From an uncultured Gammaproteobacteria bacterium (GTDB taxonomy: Bacteria > Pseudomonadota > Gammaproteobacteria > UBA4575): 64,000 bases of DNA. Where the stretch lies: positions 2,037,712 through 2,101,711 of the forward strand of contig OX638335.1 in assembly GCA_951812785.1 (NCBI GenBank). The letters are read 5' to 3'. Below, piece by piece: positions 17,985-28,911 of the stretch (position 1 is its first letter; every line of letters begins with the position of its first letter). The position numbers and the translations under genes were made by a program. The notes below the pieces were generated by a model. That model searched no databases. It was not told the origin of the DNA and saw nothing but the letters and a program-made list of their open reading frames with translations.

Positions 17985-18200
17985 ATGCCTGGAGTACGAG
18001 TAAAAGAAAACGAGCCATTCGATGTGGCTTTACGCCGATTTCGCAGATCATGTGAAAAAGCCGGTGTTTTAACTGAAGTTCGCCGTAGAGAATTCTATGA
18101 AAAGCCAACAGCAGTGCGTAAACGCAAAGCAGCCGCGGCCGTTAAACGTAACCTTAAGCGTGTTTTCCGCACAACTCTTAAGCGTCGACGTCTATACTAA
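17985..18200 (+). CDS. rpsU: 30S ribosomal protein S21
   Basis: 71 residues, the standard length, with [20 protein letters not shown] and [17 protein letters not shown] and a very basic C-terminus. It belongs to the start of the rpsU-yqeY-dnaG-rpoD macromolecular-synthesis operon, but here dnaG-rpoD lie 13 kb away. Confidence 0.97.
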   Translation: MPGVRVKENEPFDVALRRFRRSCEKAGVLTEVRRREFYEKPTAVRKRKAAAAVKRNLKRVFRTTLKRRRLY

Positions 18201-18659
18201 GTGACTGATTCAAGTTCACTGAAAGAACAAATCGTGGCAGAAATGAAATCTGCCATGAAAGCAGGCGATAAAGAACGACTAGCCACAATTCGTCTGATTC
18301 TCTCCGCCGTTAAACAAGTCGAAGTTGATGCCCGCACCGAGCTAAATAATCAGGATCTTATCGGCATTTTGGATAAAATGGCTAAGCAGCGCCGTGAATC
18401 CATTGAGCAGTTTGAACAAGCGGGCCGAAATGATCTTGCTGACAAAGAAAAATCTGAGTTGGCGATTATTGCTGACTATCTCCCACAAGCATTGAGCGAT
18501 GACGAAGTAACTCAACTTATTAATCACGCTATCAGCCAAACCTCTGCCTCATCTATGAAAGATATGGGCGCTGTGATGGGGATACTCAAACCCCAAATGC
18601 AGGGTCGCGCAGATATGCGCCAGGTCAGTAAGTTAATCAAGACAAAATTGTCTAATTAA
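18201..18659 (+). CDS. GatB/YqeY domain protein
   Basis: 152 residues with the YqeY pattern: LKEQIVAEMKSAMKAGDKER, LATIRLILSAVKQVEVDAR, IADYLPQALSDDEVTQLI, and DMGAVMGILKPQMQGRADM. The domain resembles the tRNA-binding tail of GatB, yet the protein's role is unknown. Start codon is GTG directly after the rpsU stop (zero spacing), implying coupling. Confidence 0.93.
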   Translation: MTDSSSLKEQIVAEMKSAMKAGDKERLATIRLILSAVKQVEVDARTELNNQDLIGILDKMAKQRRESIEQFEQAGRNDLADKEKSELAIIADYLPQALSDDEVTQLINHAISQTSASSMKDMGAVMGILKPQMQGRADMRQVSKLIKTKLSN

Positions 18660-18738
18660 AAAATATCACTTCGCATAACCAGCCATCTTCGGCTAGGCTT
18701 TCAATCCATAAAAAAGCAAATAACGACTAGAATTTCCC

Positions 18739-19821
18739 ATGCCTCCATTAAAAAATGATCGTTTCATCCGCGCACTATTGCGTCAACCTGTCGACAAAAC
18801 ACCGATATGGATAATGCGTCAAGCAGGACGATACTTACCTGAGTATCGTGCGACGCGACACAAGGCAGGCGATTTTCTTACTTTATGCAAAACGCCAGAG
18901 TTAGCCTGTGAAGTGACGATGCAACCACTGGAACGATTTGAATTAGATGCTGCTATTTTATTTTCTGATATTTTAACTATCCCTGACGCGATGGGTCTGG
19001 GTTTAGAATTCAGAGAAGGTGATGGCCCGACATTTAGCAACCCTATAAAGACAAGTGCTGATATAGCAAAACTTTCTATACCCGATCCTGGCGGTGAATT
19101 ACGCTACGTCACTGACGCCGTATCGCTGATAAGAAAAGAATTAAATGGCCACGTCCCACTAATTGGTTTTTCTGGCAGCCCATGGACATTAGCCACTTAT
19201 ATGGTTGAGGGTGGTTCTTCCAAGGATTTCAGCAAGGTCAAAGGCATGCTGTACGACCGTCCAGCGGATATGCAAACGTTACTCGATATTCTAAGTGACA
19301 GTGTAACAACGTATTTGAACGCTCAAATTGAAGCGGGCGCTCAAGCAGTGATGGTGTTCGATACTTGGGGGGGAACATTAACGCCGGAAGATTATCGCCG
19401 ATATTCGTTAAGCTCGATGACTCGTATCATCGAACAGTTACACCGTAATTACAATGGAAGCACTATTCCCGTCACTTTATTTTCCAAAGGGGCAAATCAT
19501 TCGCTAGCAGATTTAGCAGATTCTGGCGCCAATGGGGTAGGGCTTGATTGGACCGTCAATATTGCTGATGCCAGCCGTATTGTTGGCGACAAAGTGGCAC
19601 TGCAGGGGAACCTTGACCCGTCTATTCTATATAGCTCAGAAGAATCTATTAAACAGCACGCAAAGAAAGTGTTAGATGATTACGGCAAAAAAACCGGACA
19701 TGTATTTAACCTTGGGCATGGCATTCACCCCCCCATCGAACCGGAAAAAGTAAAAACGCTAGTCGATTTTGTGCATGAATACAGCGCGTCACTCAATCAA
19801 AAAATAATACGCTGTGACTAA
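18739..19821 (+). CDS. hemE: Uroporphyrinogen decarboxylase
   Basis: Decarboxylates uroporphyrinogen III to coproporphyrinogen III in heme synthesis. 360 residues with the signature [32 protein letters not shown] with the active-site Asp, [11 protein letters not shown], and GNLDPSILY / [15 protein letters not shown] near the end. Convergent 4-bp overlap with mrcA. In pseudomonads hemE lies near the pil-aroKB cluster too, so it seems to have travelled with that block. Confidence 0.97.
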   Translation: MPPLKNDRFIRALLRQPVDKTPIWIMRQAGRYLPEYRATRHKAGDFLTLCKTPELACEVTMQPLERFELDAAILFSDILTIPDAMGLGLEFREGDGPTFSNPIKTSADIAKLSIPDPGGELRYVTDAVSLIRKELNGHVPLIGFSGSPWTLATYMVEGGSSKDFSKVKGMLYDRPADMQTLLDILSDSVTTYLNAQIEAGAQAVMVFDTWGGTLTPEDYRRYSLSSMTRIIEQLHRNYNGSTIPVTLFSKGANHSLADLADSGANGVGLDWTVNIADASRIVGDKVALQGNLDPSILYSSEESIKQHAKKVLDDYGKKTGHVFNLGHGIHPPIEPEKVKTLVDFVHEYSASLNQKIIRCD

Positions 19822-22274
19822 AATAGCTGTTCTGGCAAACTTTCTGACTGCCCTTGACTGGTATCCAAATTATCGTGATCAATATTTGGTGCAGTAAATG
19901 CTAAGCTTGGTACTTGATCGATATGGAAAGCCTCTTCTATACCAAAGCCACTATCCTGATCAACAATTGAACCTGTTTCTGGATTCACTTTTAGCATCAT
20001 CATATCTTTTGGTAGTGGACGCTCAATACGCGGCTCACTCTGAAGTGCAACACGCATAAAATCAATCCATATTGGTAGCGCGGCAACGCCCCCCACCTCA
20101 CCACGTCCTAATGGTTTATTTTCATCAAATCCTAACCACACTACGGTCGCTACATTAGGGTGATAGCCAGCAAACCACGTATCATGCTGGTCATTAGTTG
20201 TGCCTGTCTTCCCCGCGATATCAGAACGGCTAAGTGCCAGTGCTCGTCTGCCAGTGCCAAACTTAATCACATCTTTAAGCATGCTATCCATTTGATAAGC
20301 GTTCACTTCAGATAGCACTCTTGGTGCAACACGAATTTTTGCACTTTCTGAACCAGTTGATTCAGTGAGTCCCAATTCCACCATCTCTTCCGCATGCATC
20401 AAAATCTCTGCTGATAATCGAACGCATTCTTCATCACAAACCCGCGCAGGATTAGCCATAAACAAAACCTCTTCATCTGGACCTTCTATTCGTTCTATAA
20501 AATACGCGTCCACCTTATAGCCTCCATTAGCGAATACTGCATAAGCATTTGCTAGGGTTAGAGGAGTGACCTCGCCGCTACCTAAAGCAAGCGTTAAATC
20601 TTTAGGTAACTTTTCAATATCAAAGCCAAATTTACTTGCATGTTCGCGTGCGAATTTTCGGCCGATATCGCGTAATAAACGAACGGATACCATATTTCTG
20701 GACTTCGTCAGGGCCAAACGCATTCTCGTTGGGCCAAAAAACTTGCTTGAGTAATTTTGTGGCCGCCATGAGTTTTCTGTTGCAGCATTTTCAAACACGA
20801 CTGGTGCATCGTTAATCACACTCGCGGGCGTAAATCCTGCTTCTATCGCCGCCGAGTATATGAACGGCTTAAATGAAGAACCTGGTTGCCTCATAGCCTG
20901 CGTTGCACGGTTAAATTTACTCGCATAAAAATCAAAGCCGCCCATTAACGCCGCCACTGACCCATCTTCAGGACGCAAAGAGACCAACGCACTAGACGCT
21001 TTGGGAATTTGTCGAAGCTGCCAACCTTTAGCGGTGTTTGCCACTCGGATGATATCGCCGGCTTTTAATACATCTGTCATCTTCTTTATCCTGGGGCCCA
21101 GGCTATTTTGTGATTTATAAGCTCTGGCCCATTTCACACCGTCAATGTCTAATTGAATGATTTCTTTAGACAATGACACGATGGCTGATTTTTCATTTAT
21201 CTCCGTGACAACGCCTGGCTGTAGATCTCCTACTGTTGGCATCTTAGCGACTACTTCGGTGACCACTTCCACATCTGTCAGCTTATCTACAGGAATGCTT
21301 CCTTCTGCCCCCCGATAACCATGGCGTAAGTCATAAGCCAAAATACCACTTTGGACAGCATCAACAGCGGCTTGCTGCTTACTCGCTTCGATAGTGGTAT
21401 ATACGCTATATCCAGCTGAGTAGGCTGCATTTCCATACAGCCCAGTCATATGCGCGCGCACCATTTCTCCTATATATGGCGCATCAACTTCTAAGTTGAC
21501 TGCATAACGCTTAGCCTCTACTGGTGTTGCAATTGCGATCTCATAATCTTCTTCAGATATTTTCTTAAGCTCGAGCATACGTCCGAGAACATAATCTCTG
21601 CGCACTATAGCTCGCTCTAAATTACTAATGGGATTAAATCTTGAGGGTGCTTTAGGCAACCCAGCAATCATAGCGATTTGATCTAAAGACAGCTCGGAAG
21701 CGCTTTTCCCGTAATAAACCTCAGCTGCTGCACCAACACCATAAGCTCTCTGACCCAAATAGATTTTATTCAGATATAACTCAAGAATTTCTTGCTTGGT
21801 CAATTCATCCTCGATGCGCAGCGCCAGCATTATTTCTTTAATTTTGCGCACATAGGTCCTTTCTGGGGTTAAGAAGAAGTTTCGCGCCAATTGCATAGTG
21901 ATCGTGCTTCCGCCCTGTGCCTTTTGTCCGGTGATGACTAGACTTATCAGCGCTCTTAGCAGACCTTGGTAATCGACGCCGGGATGTTCAAAGAATCGAT
22001 CATCCTCAGCAGCTAGGAAAGCATCAACCATTGTCTGGGAGAGTTCCTGATAAGAAAGAGGAATTCGACGCTTCTCACCAAACATTGCAATCAATTTGCC
22101 TTCGCGGCTATAAACCTTCAAAGGTGTTTGTAGTTTTACATCTTTAAGAGAGTCAACGGGAGGGAGTTGAGGAGAATAAATGAGGTACGCAGTCGACAAA
22201 ATTGCCCCCACCGCGACAGACACAACGATTAATCCTATAAAGCCTAGCTTAAACAACTTTATATTCAATGACAT
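19818..22274 (-). CDS. mrcA: Penicillin-binding protein 1A (class A, transglycosylase/transpeptidase)
   Basis: 818 residues. N-terminal membrane anchor ([18 protein letters not shown]); GT51 domain with [36 protein letters not shown] and the [10 protein letters not shown] segment; OB-like insert; transpeptidase domain with SxxK in [12 protein letters not shown], SxN in KSRNMVS and KTG in AGKTGTTND. It polymerises and crosslinks peptidoglycan. Divergent from pilM, as in many gammaproteobacteria. Confidence 0.96.
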   Translation of the reverse strand: MSLNIKLFKLGFIGLIVVSVAVGAILSTAYLIYSPQLPPVDSLKDVKLQTPLKVYSREGKLIAMFGEKRRIPLSYQELSQTMVDAFLAAEDDRFFEHPGVDYQGLLRALISLVITGQKAQGGSTITMQLARNFFLTPERTYVRKIKEIMLALRIEDELTKQEILELYLNKIYLGQRAYGVGAAAEVYYGKSASELSLDQIAMIAGLPKAPSRFNPISNLERAIVRRDYVLGRMLELKKISEEDYEIAIATPVEAKRYAVNLEVDAPYIGEMVRAHMTGLYGNAAYSAGYSVYTTIEASKQQAAVDAVQSGILAYDLRHGYRGAEGSIPVDKLTDVEVVTEVVAKMPTVGDLQPGVVTEINEKSAIVSLSKEIIQLDIDGVKWARAYKSQNSLGPRIKKMTDVLKAGDIIRVANTAKGWQLRQIPKASSALVSLRPEDGSVAALMGGFDFYASKFNRATQAMRQPGSSFKPFIYSAAIEAGFTPASVINDAPVVFENAATENSWRPQNYSSKFFGPTRMRLALTKSRNMVSVRLLRDIGRKFAREHASKFGFDIEKLPKDLTLALGSGEVTPLTLANAYAVFANGGYKVDAYFIERIEGPDEEVLFMANPARVCDEECVRLSAEILMHAEEMVELGLTESTGSESAKIRVAPRVLSEVNAYQMDSMLKDVIKFGTGRRALALSRSDIAGKTGTTNDQHDTWFAGYHPNVATVVWLGFDENKPLGRGEVGGVAALPIWIDFMRVALQSEPRIERPLPKDMMMLKVNPETGSIVDQDSGFGIEEAFHIDQVPSLAFTAPNIDHDNLDTSQGQSESLPEQLF

Positions 22275-22443
22275 ATGACTAAAATGTTATTAATCCTGTT
22301 AAGTTACGAGTCTAAGGCAAGAAACAAATGAAAGAGTTCTAAATTAGCTTACATTACTAAAAACTCACACCTTGCATTATAAGAGTTCGGCTTACAATTT
22401 TATAAAAAATATAACTAGACTAAATAACTGACGGAAACTAAAT

Positions 22444-23517
22444 GTGCTTCCATTTACTTCGCGAAAAAATCCAGTCATTGGTATCGATATTAGCTCAACC
22501 TCGGTGAAGGTATTAGAGCTTTCTCACGGTGGCTCCGGATACCGAGTTGAGCATTTGAGCATTATGGTGTAGAGCCTCTGCCAGCAAACTGTGTCACCGA
22601 AGAAAAAGTGATTTCAGATGTTGACGCGGTTGGCGACTCTATACGAAAAGTGCTCAAACGAACAGGAACAAAGTCTAAAAAATGTACATTAGCTGTTACC
22701 GGTCCCACCGTTATTACTAAAGTTATCACAATACCATCCTCTCTATCTGACCAAGAAATAGAAGGGCAGATACAATTTGATGCTGATCAATACATTCCCT
22801 ATGCGCTAGAAGAGATCCACCTGGATTTTAATGTACTTGGCCTAACCGATGGCAACCCTGAAACGGTCGACGTACTTCTTGCTGCTTCACGTAGTGAGAA
22901 TGTTGAAATGCGAGTCGCGGTGGCTGAAGCTGCTGGCTTAACCCATGCTGTAATTGATGTTGAGGCTTACGCAATTGAGAATGTTTACCCGCTCCTTTCA
23001 GCCCAGATACCCTAACCAAAGTATCGATGAAACAATTGGGATTCTAGACATTGGTTCCACCATGATAAGTTTAAATATCATGCAGAACAGCACTATGATC
23101 TATACTCGCGAACAACCCTTTGGTGGCAAGCAACTCACTGAAGAAATTATGTATCAGTACGACCTTACTTACGAAGAAGCCGACCTCGCACAGAAGGAAG
23201 GCGGTCTTCCAAGCAACTACGTCACTGACTTGCTTGAACCATTTAAATTAACAGCGGCTCAACAGGCTAATCGCTTTTTGCAATTTTTCTATTCTGCCAA
23301 CTAGCATTCCATGGTTGACCACATCATATTAGCTGGTGGCTGTGCTTCAATTCCTGGTTTAGATGAAAGAATTCAAAGCGAATTAGATATATCAGTATCG
23401 ATAGCCAGTCCGTTTACACATGTTTCGCTAGGCCCAAAAGTTAATCCTCAAGCACTAAGCAAGGATGCGCCCGCCTTACTAATTGCTTGTGGCCTTGCGT
23501 TGAGGACATTTGATTAA
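22444..23517 (+). pseudogene. pilM: Type IV pilus alignment protein PilM, three lesions
   Basis: PilM is the actin-like cytoplasmic protein of the PilMNOP inner-membrane complex. From GTG 22444 the start VIGIDISSTSVKVLELS is typical, but an 8-bp tandem duplication (22547-22562) shifts the frame just after YRVEH. Taking out one copy restores RVEHYGVEPLPANCVTEEK. A second break is one extra C in CCC at 23010-23012 (AQIP then NQSIDETIGILDIGST). A third is an in-frame TAG at 23302-23304 before HSMVDHIILAGGCASIPGLD. All domains, including the ATP-fold motifs, remain recognisable. Three independent lesions in one gene make sequencing error unlikely. Confidence 0.92.
22547..22562. repeat. 8-bp tandem duplication disrupting pilM
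   Basis: TTGAGCAT occurs twice back to back (22547-22554 and 22555-22562). Removing one copy rejoins the PilM frame exactly (RVEH-YGVEPLP), which identifies it as the causal lesion. Confidence 0.9.
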
Positions 23518-23522
23518 ACACC

Positions 23523-24084
23523 ATGGCTAAAATTAATTTGCTCCCGTGGCACGAATCACAGCGCAAAAAAAAGCAGCAAGAATTTATGATCGTACTGGGT
23601 GTAGGGATGGCAATTGCTGTACTAGCTGTCTTGTTAGTTCACTTTCAAGTAGATGCAAAAATCAAAGGGCAAGAAAGACGTAACATATATTTAGCAAATG
23701 AAATAGCCCATGTAGACAAACAAATAAAGGAAATTAAAAAATTAGATGTTACCAAGCGTGCGCTTATTGATCGCATGGAAGTTATTCAAAATCTTCAAGC
23801 CACTCGCCCCGGCATTGTTCATTTATTTGACGAGATAGTTAACACGCTTCCAGATAGCGTACACCTTACCGAGTTAACTCAAACTGGAAACAGCATCAGC
23901 ATATCAGGGCGCGCAGAATCAAATGCTGGCGTTTCATCATATATGCGCAACATAGAAAATTCGAAGTGGCTAACTAAACCAACACTAAGCGTTATATCTA
24001 CAGAAAAAAAGTGATAATGGGCTTAGAAGTTCATTCTCATTAAATCTAGCGCAAACCAATCCAGATGCAGACCTAAAAGAGTAA
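23523..24084 (+). pseudogene. pilN: Type IV pilus inner-membrane protein PilN, C-terminal frameshift in an A7 run
   Basis: PilN is a bitopic membrane protein whose N-terminal INLLPW motif binds PilM. The sequence starts MAKINLLPWHESQRKKKQQE, has one membrane helix (VLGVGMAIAVLAVLLVHF) and a periplasmic ferredoxin-like domain with GRAESNAGVSSYMRNIENS. As written it stops at 24014 after STEKK. Removing one A from the A7 run at 24004-24010 extends it by about 24 residues (SDNGLRSSFSLNLAQTNP, then DADLKE) to a stop at 24082-24084, only 6 bases before pilO. The extension resembles the normal PilN end. Poly-A slippage during transcription could partly rescue it. Confidence 0.82.
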
Positions 24085-24090
24085 TTCATC

Positions 24091-24678
24091 ATGACATTTT
24101 CTGACATTAATAATGTAGATTTCAACAATATTGGTACTGCACCACTAACTGTAAAAGTGATTGTCGTTGCATTTCTTATTGCCTTCATTATTGAATTAGG
24201 TTTTTATCTTGATATTAAGAATCAACTTGCTAATTTTGATGTAGCAAAAGCGAAAGAAGTTGAGTTGAGAAGTATATTTGAAGTACAAGTAAAACAAACA
24301 GCCAACTTAGATGAACATAAAACCCAGCTAGAAGAAATGAATCGTACATTTGGTACTTTGTTACGCCAGCTACCGAGTAAAACAGAAATTCCCGCCCTAA
24401 TCGTAGATATCTCTCAGACCGCATTGGCAAGTGGATTAGAGGCTAAACTATTTAAACCCGGCAGTGAAACAGAGAAAGAATTCTATGCTGAAAAACCTAT
24501 TAAACTAGTGCTGGACGGGGATTACCACCAGTTCGGTTTATTTGCAAGCGAGGTTTCAGCACTTCCCCGAATTGTAACATTACATGATATTAAACTATCA
24601 CCTAACAAGGATGGTGAGAAAATGACGATGAACGCATCCGCTAAGACATATCGATATTTAGATGGTAACGAAAAATAA
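24091..24678 (+). CDS. pilO: Type IV pilus inner-membrane protein PilO
   Basis: 195 residues: one membrane helix (VKVIVVAFLIAFIIELGFYL), a coiled-coil stretch (about residues 45-85), and a periplasmic domain ending in DYHQFGLFASEVSALPRIVT and the conserved KTYRYLD. PilO pairs with PilN. No lesion is visible, although its neighbours pilM, pilN and pilQ are broken. It overlaps the longest possible pilP frame by 17 bases. Confidence 0.9.
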   Translation: MTFSDINNVDFNNIGTAPLTVKVIVVAFLIAFIIELGFYLDIKNQLANFDVAKAKEVELRSIFEVQVKQTANLDEHKTQLEEMNRTFGTLLRQLPSKTEIPALIVDISQTALASGLEAKLFKPGSETEKEFYAEKPIKLVLDGDYHQFGLFASEVSALPRIVTLHDIKLSPNKDGEKMTMNASAKTYRYLDGNEK

Positions 24679-24715
24679 AATACAACACATAATAAATACT
24701 CAAGTGAAAAATCGA

Positions 24716-25255
24716 ATGACAAGCAAACACTTGAGCTTACTATATATATCAGTATTTTATATCTCTATACTATTAGTCAGCGGATGCACTGAAGATACTT
24801 CCGAGCTTGAAGTTTGGGTGGAAAATGTTAAATCAAGGCCTCAGCAGCGTGTCGAGCCTTTACTGGAAGTTATTCCATATAAAACATTCACCTATAATAA
24901 AGCTGACAAGCGTGATCCGTTTGACGATAGTATATTTCGTCCAAAAATAGGGCAAACAGCTTCCAAACATTTCTCTAGCATCACGCCGGATAATACTCGT
25001 GTTCCCGAGTATTTAGAAAGCTTTCCTTTAGATATGTTACACATGGTTGGTACCATGCAACAAGACAAGAAAACGTGGGCCTTAATTAAAACGCCGGATG
25101 ACACCATTCAACGGGTGCTGCCTGGAAATTACCTTAGACAAAACAATGGGAAAATTATTTCAGTGACTGGCGATGAAGTCAAGCTAGCAGAAATTATCCC
25201 TGATGAATTTGGGGGTTGGCGAGAACGTTCTTCGTCAATCACTCTTAGCGAATAA
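24716..25255 (+). CDS. pilP: Type IV pilus lipoprotein PilP
   Basis: About 179 residues from ATG 24716, chosen because it gives a compact signal peptide and a lipobox (LLVSGC); the in-frame ATG at 24662 would put 18 extra polar residues in front. The mature part has the PilP pattern: KADKRDPFDDSIF, then LESFPLDMLHMVGTMQQD, WALIKTPDDTIQRVLPGNYL and GGWRERSSSITLSE. PilP links the PilNO dimer to the PilQ secretin. It appears intact. Confidence 0.88.
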   Translation: MTSKHLSLLYISVFYISILLVSGCTEDTSELEVWVENVKSRPQQRVEPLLEVIPYKTFTYNKADKRDPFDDSIFRPKIGQTASKHFSSITPDNTRVPEYLESFPLDMLHMVGTMQQDKKTWALIKTPDDTIQRVLPGNYLRQNNGKIISVTGDEVKLAEIIPDEFGGWRERSSSITLSE

Positions 25256-25323
25256 CTTTATTTTCAAACATGGCTAGATACGAGCTCCAATCAAGACTCA
25301 TTAACACCTTAACCGAATGGTAA

Positions 25324-27190
25324 GTGTCATGGACATCTATCACTCAACATTTATATAGTAAAGTCCCAATTAAAAGCATCAGCACGGTGCAATCTAATGG
25401 TCGTACTAGAGTAGTAGTAAATTTAAATTCGCTACAGGAATACCGAACTCAAGCACAAGGAAATAACTATATCCTCAGAATTGGCGGAACTAACTTAGCT
25501 ACAAATGTACAACAGTCAGCAAGTTCACCAAGAAGGACTACATCGGTCAATGCCGATAATAATATTAATCTAATTGACTTCAGACGTGGCAATCACAATT
25601 CTGGCCGGGTGTTAATTAACCTATCAAACCCGAATACACCAGTTAGCCTAAGCGAGCAAGGCGGTAGAATCATAGTCAACTTTGAAGACACCAAATTACC
25701 AGCATCATTGCAAAAACGCTTTGATGTGAAAGATTTTGCAACACCGGTCAACTTTATTTCTTCAATCTTCAGCAGGCAAGGATGTTCAAGTTGTAATCCA
25801 ACCAGATCCAAATATTGATTATGAACATTTGGCGTATCAGTCTGATAACTTGTATGTATTAGAAATAAGAGAAGTCTCTGATGAGTTAGTTGAAGCTAGA
25901 GGCAAGCAAACTTATGAAGGCGAACGCTTATCACTTAACTTTCAAAATATTAAAGTGCGCTCTGTGTTACAGCTAATTGCAGATTTCACTGGCCCGAACT
26001 TAGTTGTTAGTGACTCTGTCGGTGGAGCATTAACTCTACGCCTAAAAAATGTACCTTGGGACCAAGCCCTAGATATAATATTGAAAACTAAGGGCTTAGG
26101 CGTGCGCGAAAACGGAAACGTTCTATACATCGCACCAAATGAGGAAATTGCAGCTCGTGAAAAATTAGAGTTAGAGTCACAACAACAAGTAGAAGAATTA
26201 GCTCCGTTACGCTCAGAATTTATGGAAATTAATTATGCAAAAGCTTCTGAGTTAGCCGAACTCCTAAAAGACAGCGATAACAGTCTACTATCTGAACGTG
26301 GTCAAGTAAGTGTTGATGATAGAACTAACACTCTTCTTATTCAGGATACAGCTTTGAAGTTAAATGAAATGCGCCACTTAATTAATCGCCTGGACATTCC
26401 CGTTAAACAAGTGTTAATCGAATCAAGAATCGTAGTTGCAAATGATGATTTTAGTAAAGACTTAGGCGCCAAATTTGGTGTGTTCAATGTAGATGGAAGA
26501 GATCTTGGTGCAAACAAGGTGTCTGACGTCGCGGGTGGCAACTTAGATCTATTAGAGCCTCTAACCGCAGGCAACCCAGTTCCTATTGAAGATACGCTTA
26601 ATGTCAATCTTCCTTTAGCGGATGCAACTAGAGCTGGGCAATTTACCCTCTCATTCTTGAAACTACCTCTTGGCTTTGCTGTTAATTTAGAACTTTCTGC
26701 TGCACAAGCTGAAAGTAGAGCTGAAGTGATGTCTAACCCAAGAATTATTACCGCAAATCAAAGCACTGCAAGAATAGAGTCTGGCACTGAAATACCCTAT
26801 GTTTCTCAAACATCAAGTGGTGCAACAGACGTAGAATTTAAGAAAGCTGTGCTGTCATTAGAGGTTACACCTCAAATCACTCCTGATGATCGCGTTAATA
26901 TGGAAGTATCTGTCACTAACGATAGTGTCGGAGGTATAGTCTCAGGCATACCAAGTATTAATACCAACGAAGTTACCTCAAACGTGCTAGTAAACAATGG
27001 CCAAACTATTGTACTTGGCGGAATATACGTAGAAGAAAACTCTGAGTCCTATACAAAAGTGCCATTCTTCGGAGACATACCAGTTGCTGGCCGACTATTT
27101 AGACGAGACAGCGTCACTGACGATAAACGAGAGTTGTTGATATTCATCACACCTAAGATTATCGATGAACAGCTAAATTTGACTAGATAG
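25324..27190 (+). pseudogene. pilQ: Type IV pilus secretin PilQ, 5'-truncated and frameshifted
   Basis: PilQ forms the outer-membrane pore for pili. The first readable part (from GTG 25324) begins inside the first AMIN domain (SNGRTRVVVNLNSLQEYRT); no signal peptide or first AMIN half fits in the 68 bases left after pilP, so the 5' end seems deleted. At 25764-25765 one extra A shifts the frame between DFATPVNFISS and SAGKDVQVVIQPDPN. The remainder is a good secretin: STN-like LNFQNIKVRSVLQLIADFTG, N1 domain, then VMSNPRIITANQSTARIESG and the C-terminal pore with VPFFGDIPVAGRLFR. Without a leader it cannot reach the outer membrane. Confidence 0.87.
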
Positions 27191-27215
27191 TAACTAAAGC
27201 AGCCAAATAGTTTCC

Positions 27216-27242
27216 AAAAGCCCCACACCCGCGGGGCTTTTT
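27216..27242 (+). terminator. Rho-independent terminator after pilQ
   Basis: AAAAGCCCC (27216-27224) pairs with GGGGCTTTT (27233-27241), loop of 8, followed by T-rich sequence. It separates the pil genes from aroK. Confidence 0.88.
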
Positions 27243-27288
27243 GTTTAGAATAGGATAACTTTTCATATCCCAGTTGTGAGCTTAGTAA

Positions 27289-27807
27289 ATGCCAACAAAC
27301 ATTATCCTAATCGGCCCAATGGGGGCAGGAAAGACTTCGGTCGGTAAACGCTTAGCCAAACAACTGAATAGAAAGTTTTATGACTGTGACAAAGTCTTAG
27401 AAGAACGAACTGGAGTTGCTATTAATACAATTTTTGAACTCGAAGGCGAACAAGGATTTAGACAACGAGAAACAAAAATTCTTCAGGAGTTAGTAGAAAC
27501 AGAAAATGTCGTCATAGCTACCGGCGGCGGTGCAGTACTTTTGCCAAGAAATATAGCGTTATTAAATCAAAGCGGTATTGTTGTTTACTTAAAGGCATCT
27601 GTTAATTCACAAATCAAAAGAACTAGGCATGACAAAAACCGTCCACTACTTCAGACTCATGATCGTCGTGCTACACTTCATAATCTAGCGGAAACACGTA
27701 ACCCAATCTATGACAAGGTTGCAGATATTACAATTGATACAGATACTCAAAGTATCAGTTCATCAATCGAACAGATAATTTCTCAAATCAATCACACTGG
27801 CATTTAA
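27289..27807 (+). CDS. aroK: Shikimate kinase I
   Basis: Phosphorylates shikimate in the chorismate pathway. 172 residues with Walker A GPMGAGKTSVGKRLA, the shikimate-binding DCDKVLEERTG and QGFRQRET, and GGGAVLLPRN. The lid Arg region RHDKNRPLL is present. It lies 11 bases upstream of aroB. Confidence 0.96.
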   Translation: MPTNIILIGPMGAGKTSVGKRLAKQLNRKFYDCDKVLEERTGVAINTIFELEGEQGFRQRETKILQELVETENVVIATGGGAVLLPRNIALLNQSGIVVYLKASVNSQIKRTRHDKNRPLLQTHDRRATLHNLAETRNPIYDKVADITIDTDTQSISSSIEQIISQINHTGI

Positions 27808-27818
27808 CTCTTACACTC

Positions 27819-28907
27819 ATGCGCACATTGAAAGTTGATCTTGGCTCACGCTCTTATCCAATTTACATTGGCGAAAACTTATTGGCACAAAGTGGCTTAT
27901 TGGCAGCGCATATTAGCGGCAAACAAATAATTGTCATCTCCAATGAGACTATTGCACCGCTTTATATGGATAAGTTGTTAGCTTCTTTAGAAAACCTGAA
28001 TGCACACAAAATAATTTTGTCCGATGGAGAACGCTATAAAACACTAACAACTATTGAATCAATATTCGATCAGCTTTTAGAAATGAGATGCGCGCGCGAC
28101 ATTACAATAATTGCATTAGGTGGCGGCGCTGTAGGTGATATTAGTGGATTTGCAGCAGCCTGCTACCAGCGCGGCGTAGACTTTATTCAAGTTCCAACAA
28201 CATTGCTATCACAAGTGGACTCTTCTGTTGGCGGCAAAACAGGTGTCAATCATCCTCTAGGAAAAAATATGATCGGCGCATTTTATCAGCCTCAATGCGT
28301 GCTAGTTGATATCAGCACTTTACACACTTTACCGAGTCGCGAATTAAGTGCAGGCCTTGCCGAAGTTATTAAGTACGGGCTAATTGCAAAAAAGCCCTTC
28401 TTTAACTGGCTAGAAAATAATATTGACCGCATATTAGAATTTGATAGTGATGCAATAGAGTATGCCGTCGAGCAATCATGCTTATGCAAAGCCGAAGTAG
28501 TGGCAAGCGATGAGCACGAAAAAAATGGTCGACGTGCTTTATTAAATTTGGGCCACACCTTTGGTCACGCCATCGAAACAGGGATGGGCTATGGAAATTG
28601 GTTGCACGGTGAAGCCGTTGGTTGCGGCATGGTGATTGCTGCGCAATTCTCGGCCAAGCTTGGTTGGCTATCTGACAAAGATGTCAGTAAAATTTCCAGA
28701 CTTGTGTCTACAGCTAAATTACCTATTCAACTGCCTAAAGAATTAACCGTGGATAAAATGGTTGAATTGATGGCGATAGATAAAAAGGTCAAGGACGGTA
28801 AGCTCCATCTTGTACTATTAAAAGATATAGGAGAAGCTGTTTTAACAAGCAAATTTGATCACGATTTACTTTACAACACTCTAAACGAGTTACATAACAA
28901 CACCTAA
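27819..28907 (+). CDS. aroB: 3-dehydroquinate synthase
   Basis: Second step of the shikimate pathway, an NAD- and metal-dependent cyclisation. 362 residues with DGERYKTL, GGGAVGDISGFAAACYQRG, TLLSQVDSSVGGKTGVNHP, the metal-ligand segment LNLGHTFGHAIE and WLHGEAVGCGM. Standard aroK-aroB order. Confidence 0.97.
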   Translation: MRTLKVDLGSRSYPIYIGENLLAQSGLLAAHISGKQIIVISNETIAPLYMDKLLASLENLNAHKIILSDGERYKTLTTIESIFDQLLEMRCARDITIIALGGGAVGDISGFAAACYQRGVDFIQVPTTLLSQVDSSVGGKTGVNHPLGKNMIGAFYQPQCVLVDISTLHTLPSRELSAGLAEVIKYGLIAKKPFFNWLENNIDRILEFDSDAIEYAVEQSCLCKAEVVASDEHEKNGRRALLNLGHTFGHAIETGMGYGNWLHGEAVGCGMVIAAQFSAKLGWLSDKDVSKISRLVSTAKLPIQLPKELTVDKMVELMAIDKKVKDGKLHLVLLKDIGEAVLTSKFDHDLLYNTLNELHNNT

Positions 28908-28911
28908 ATAT

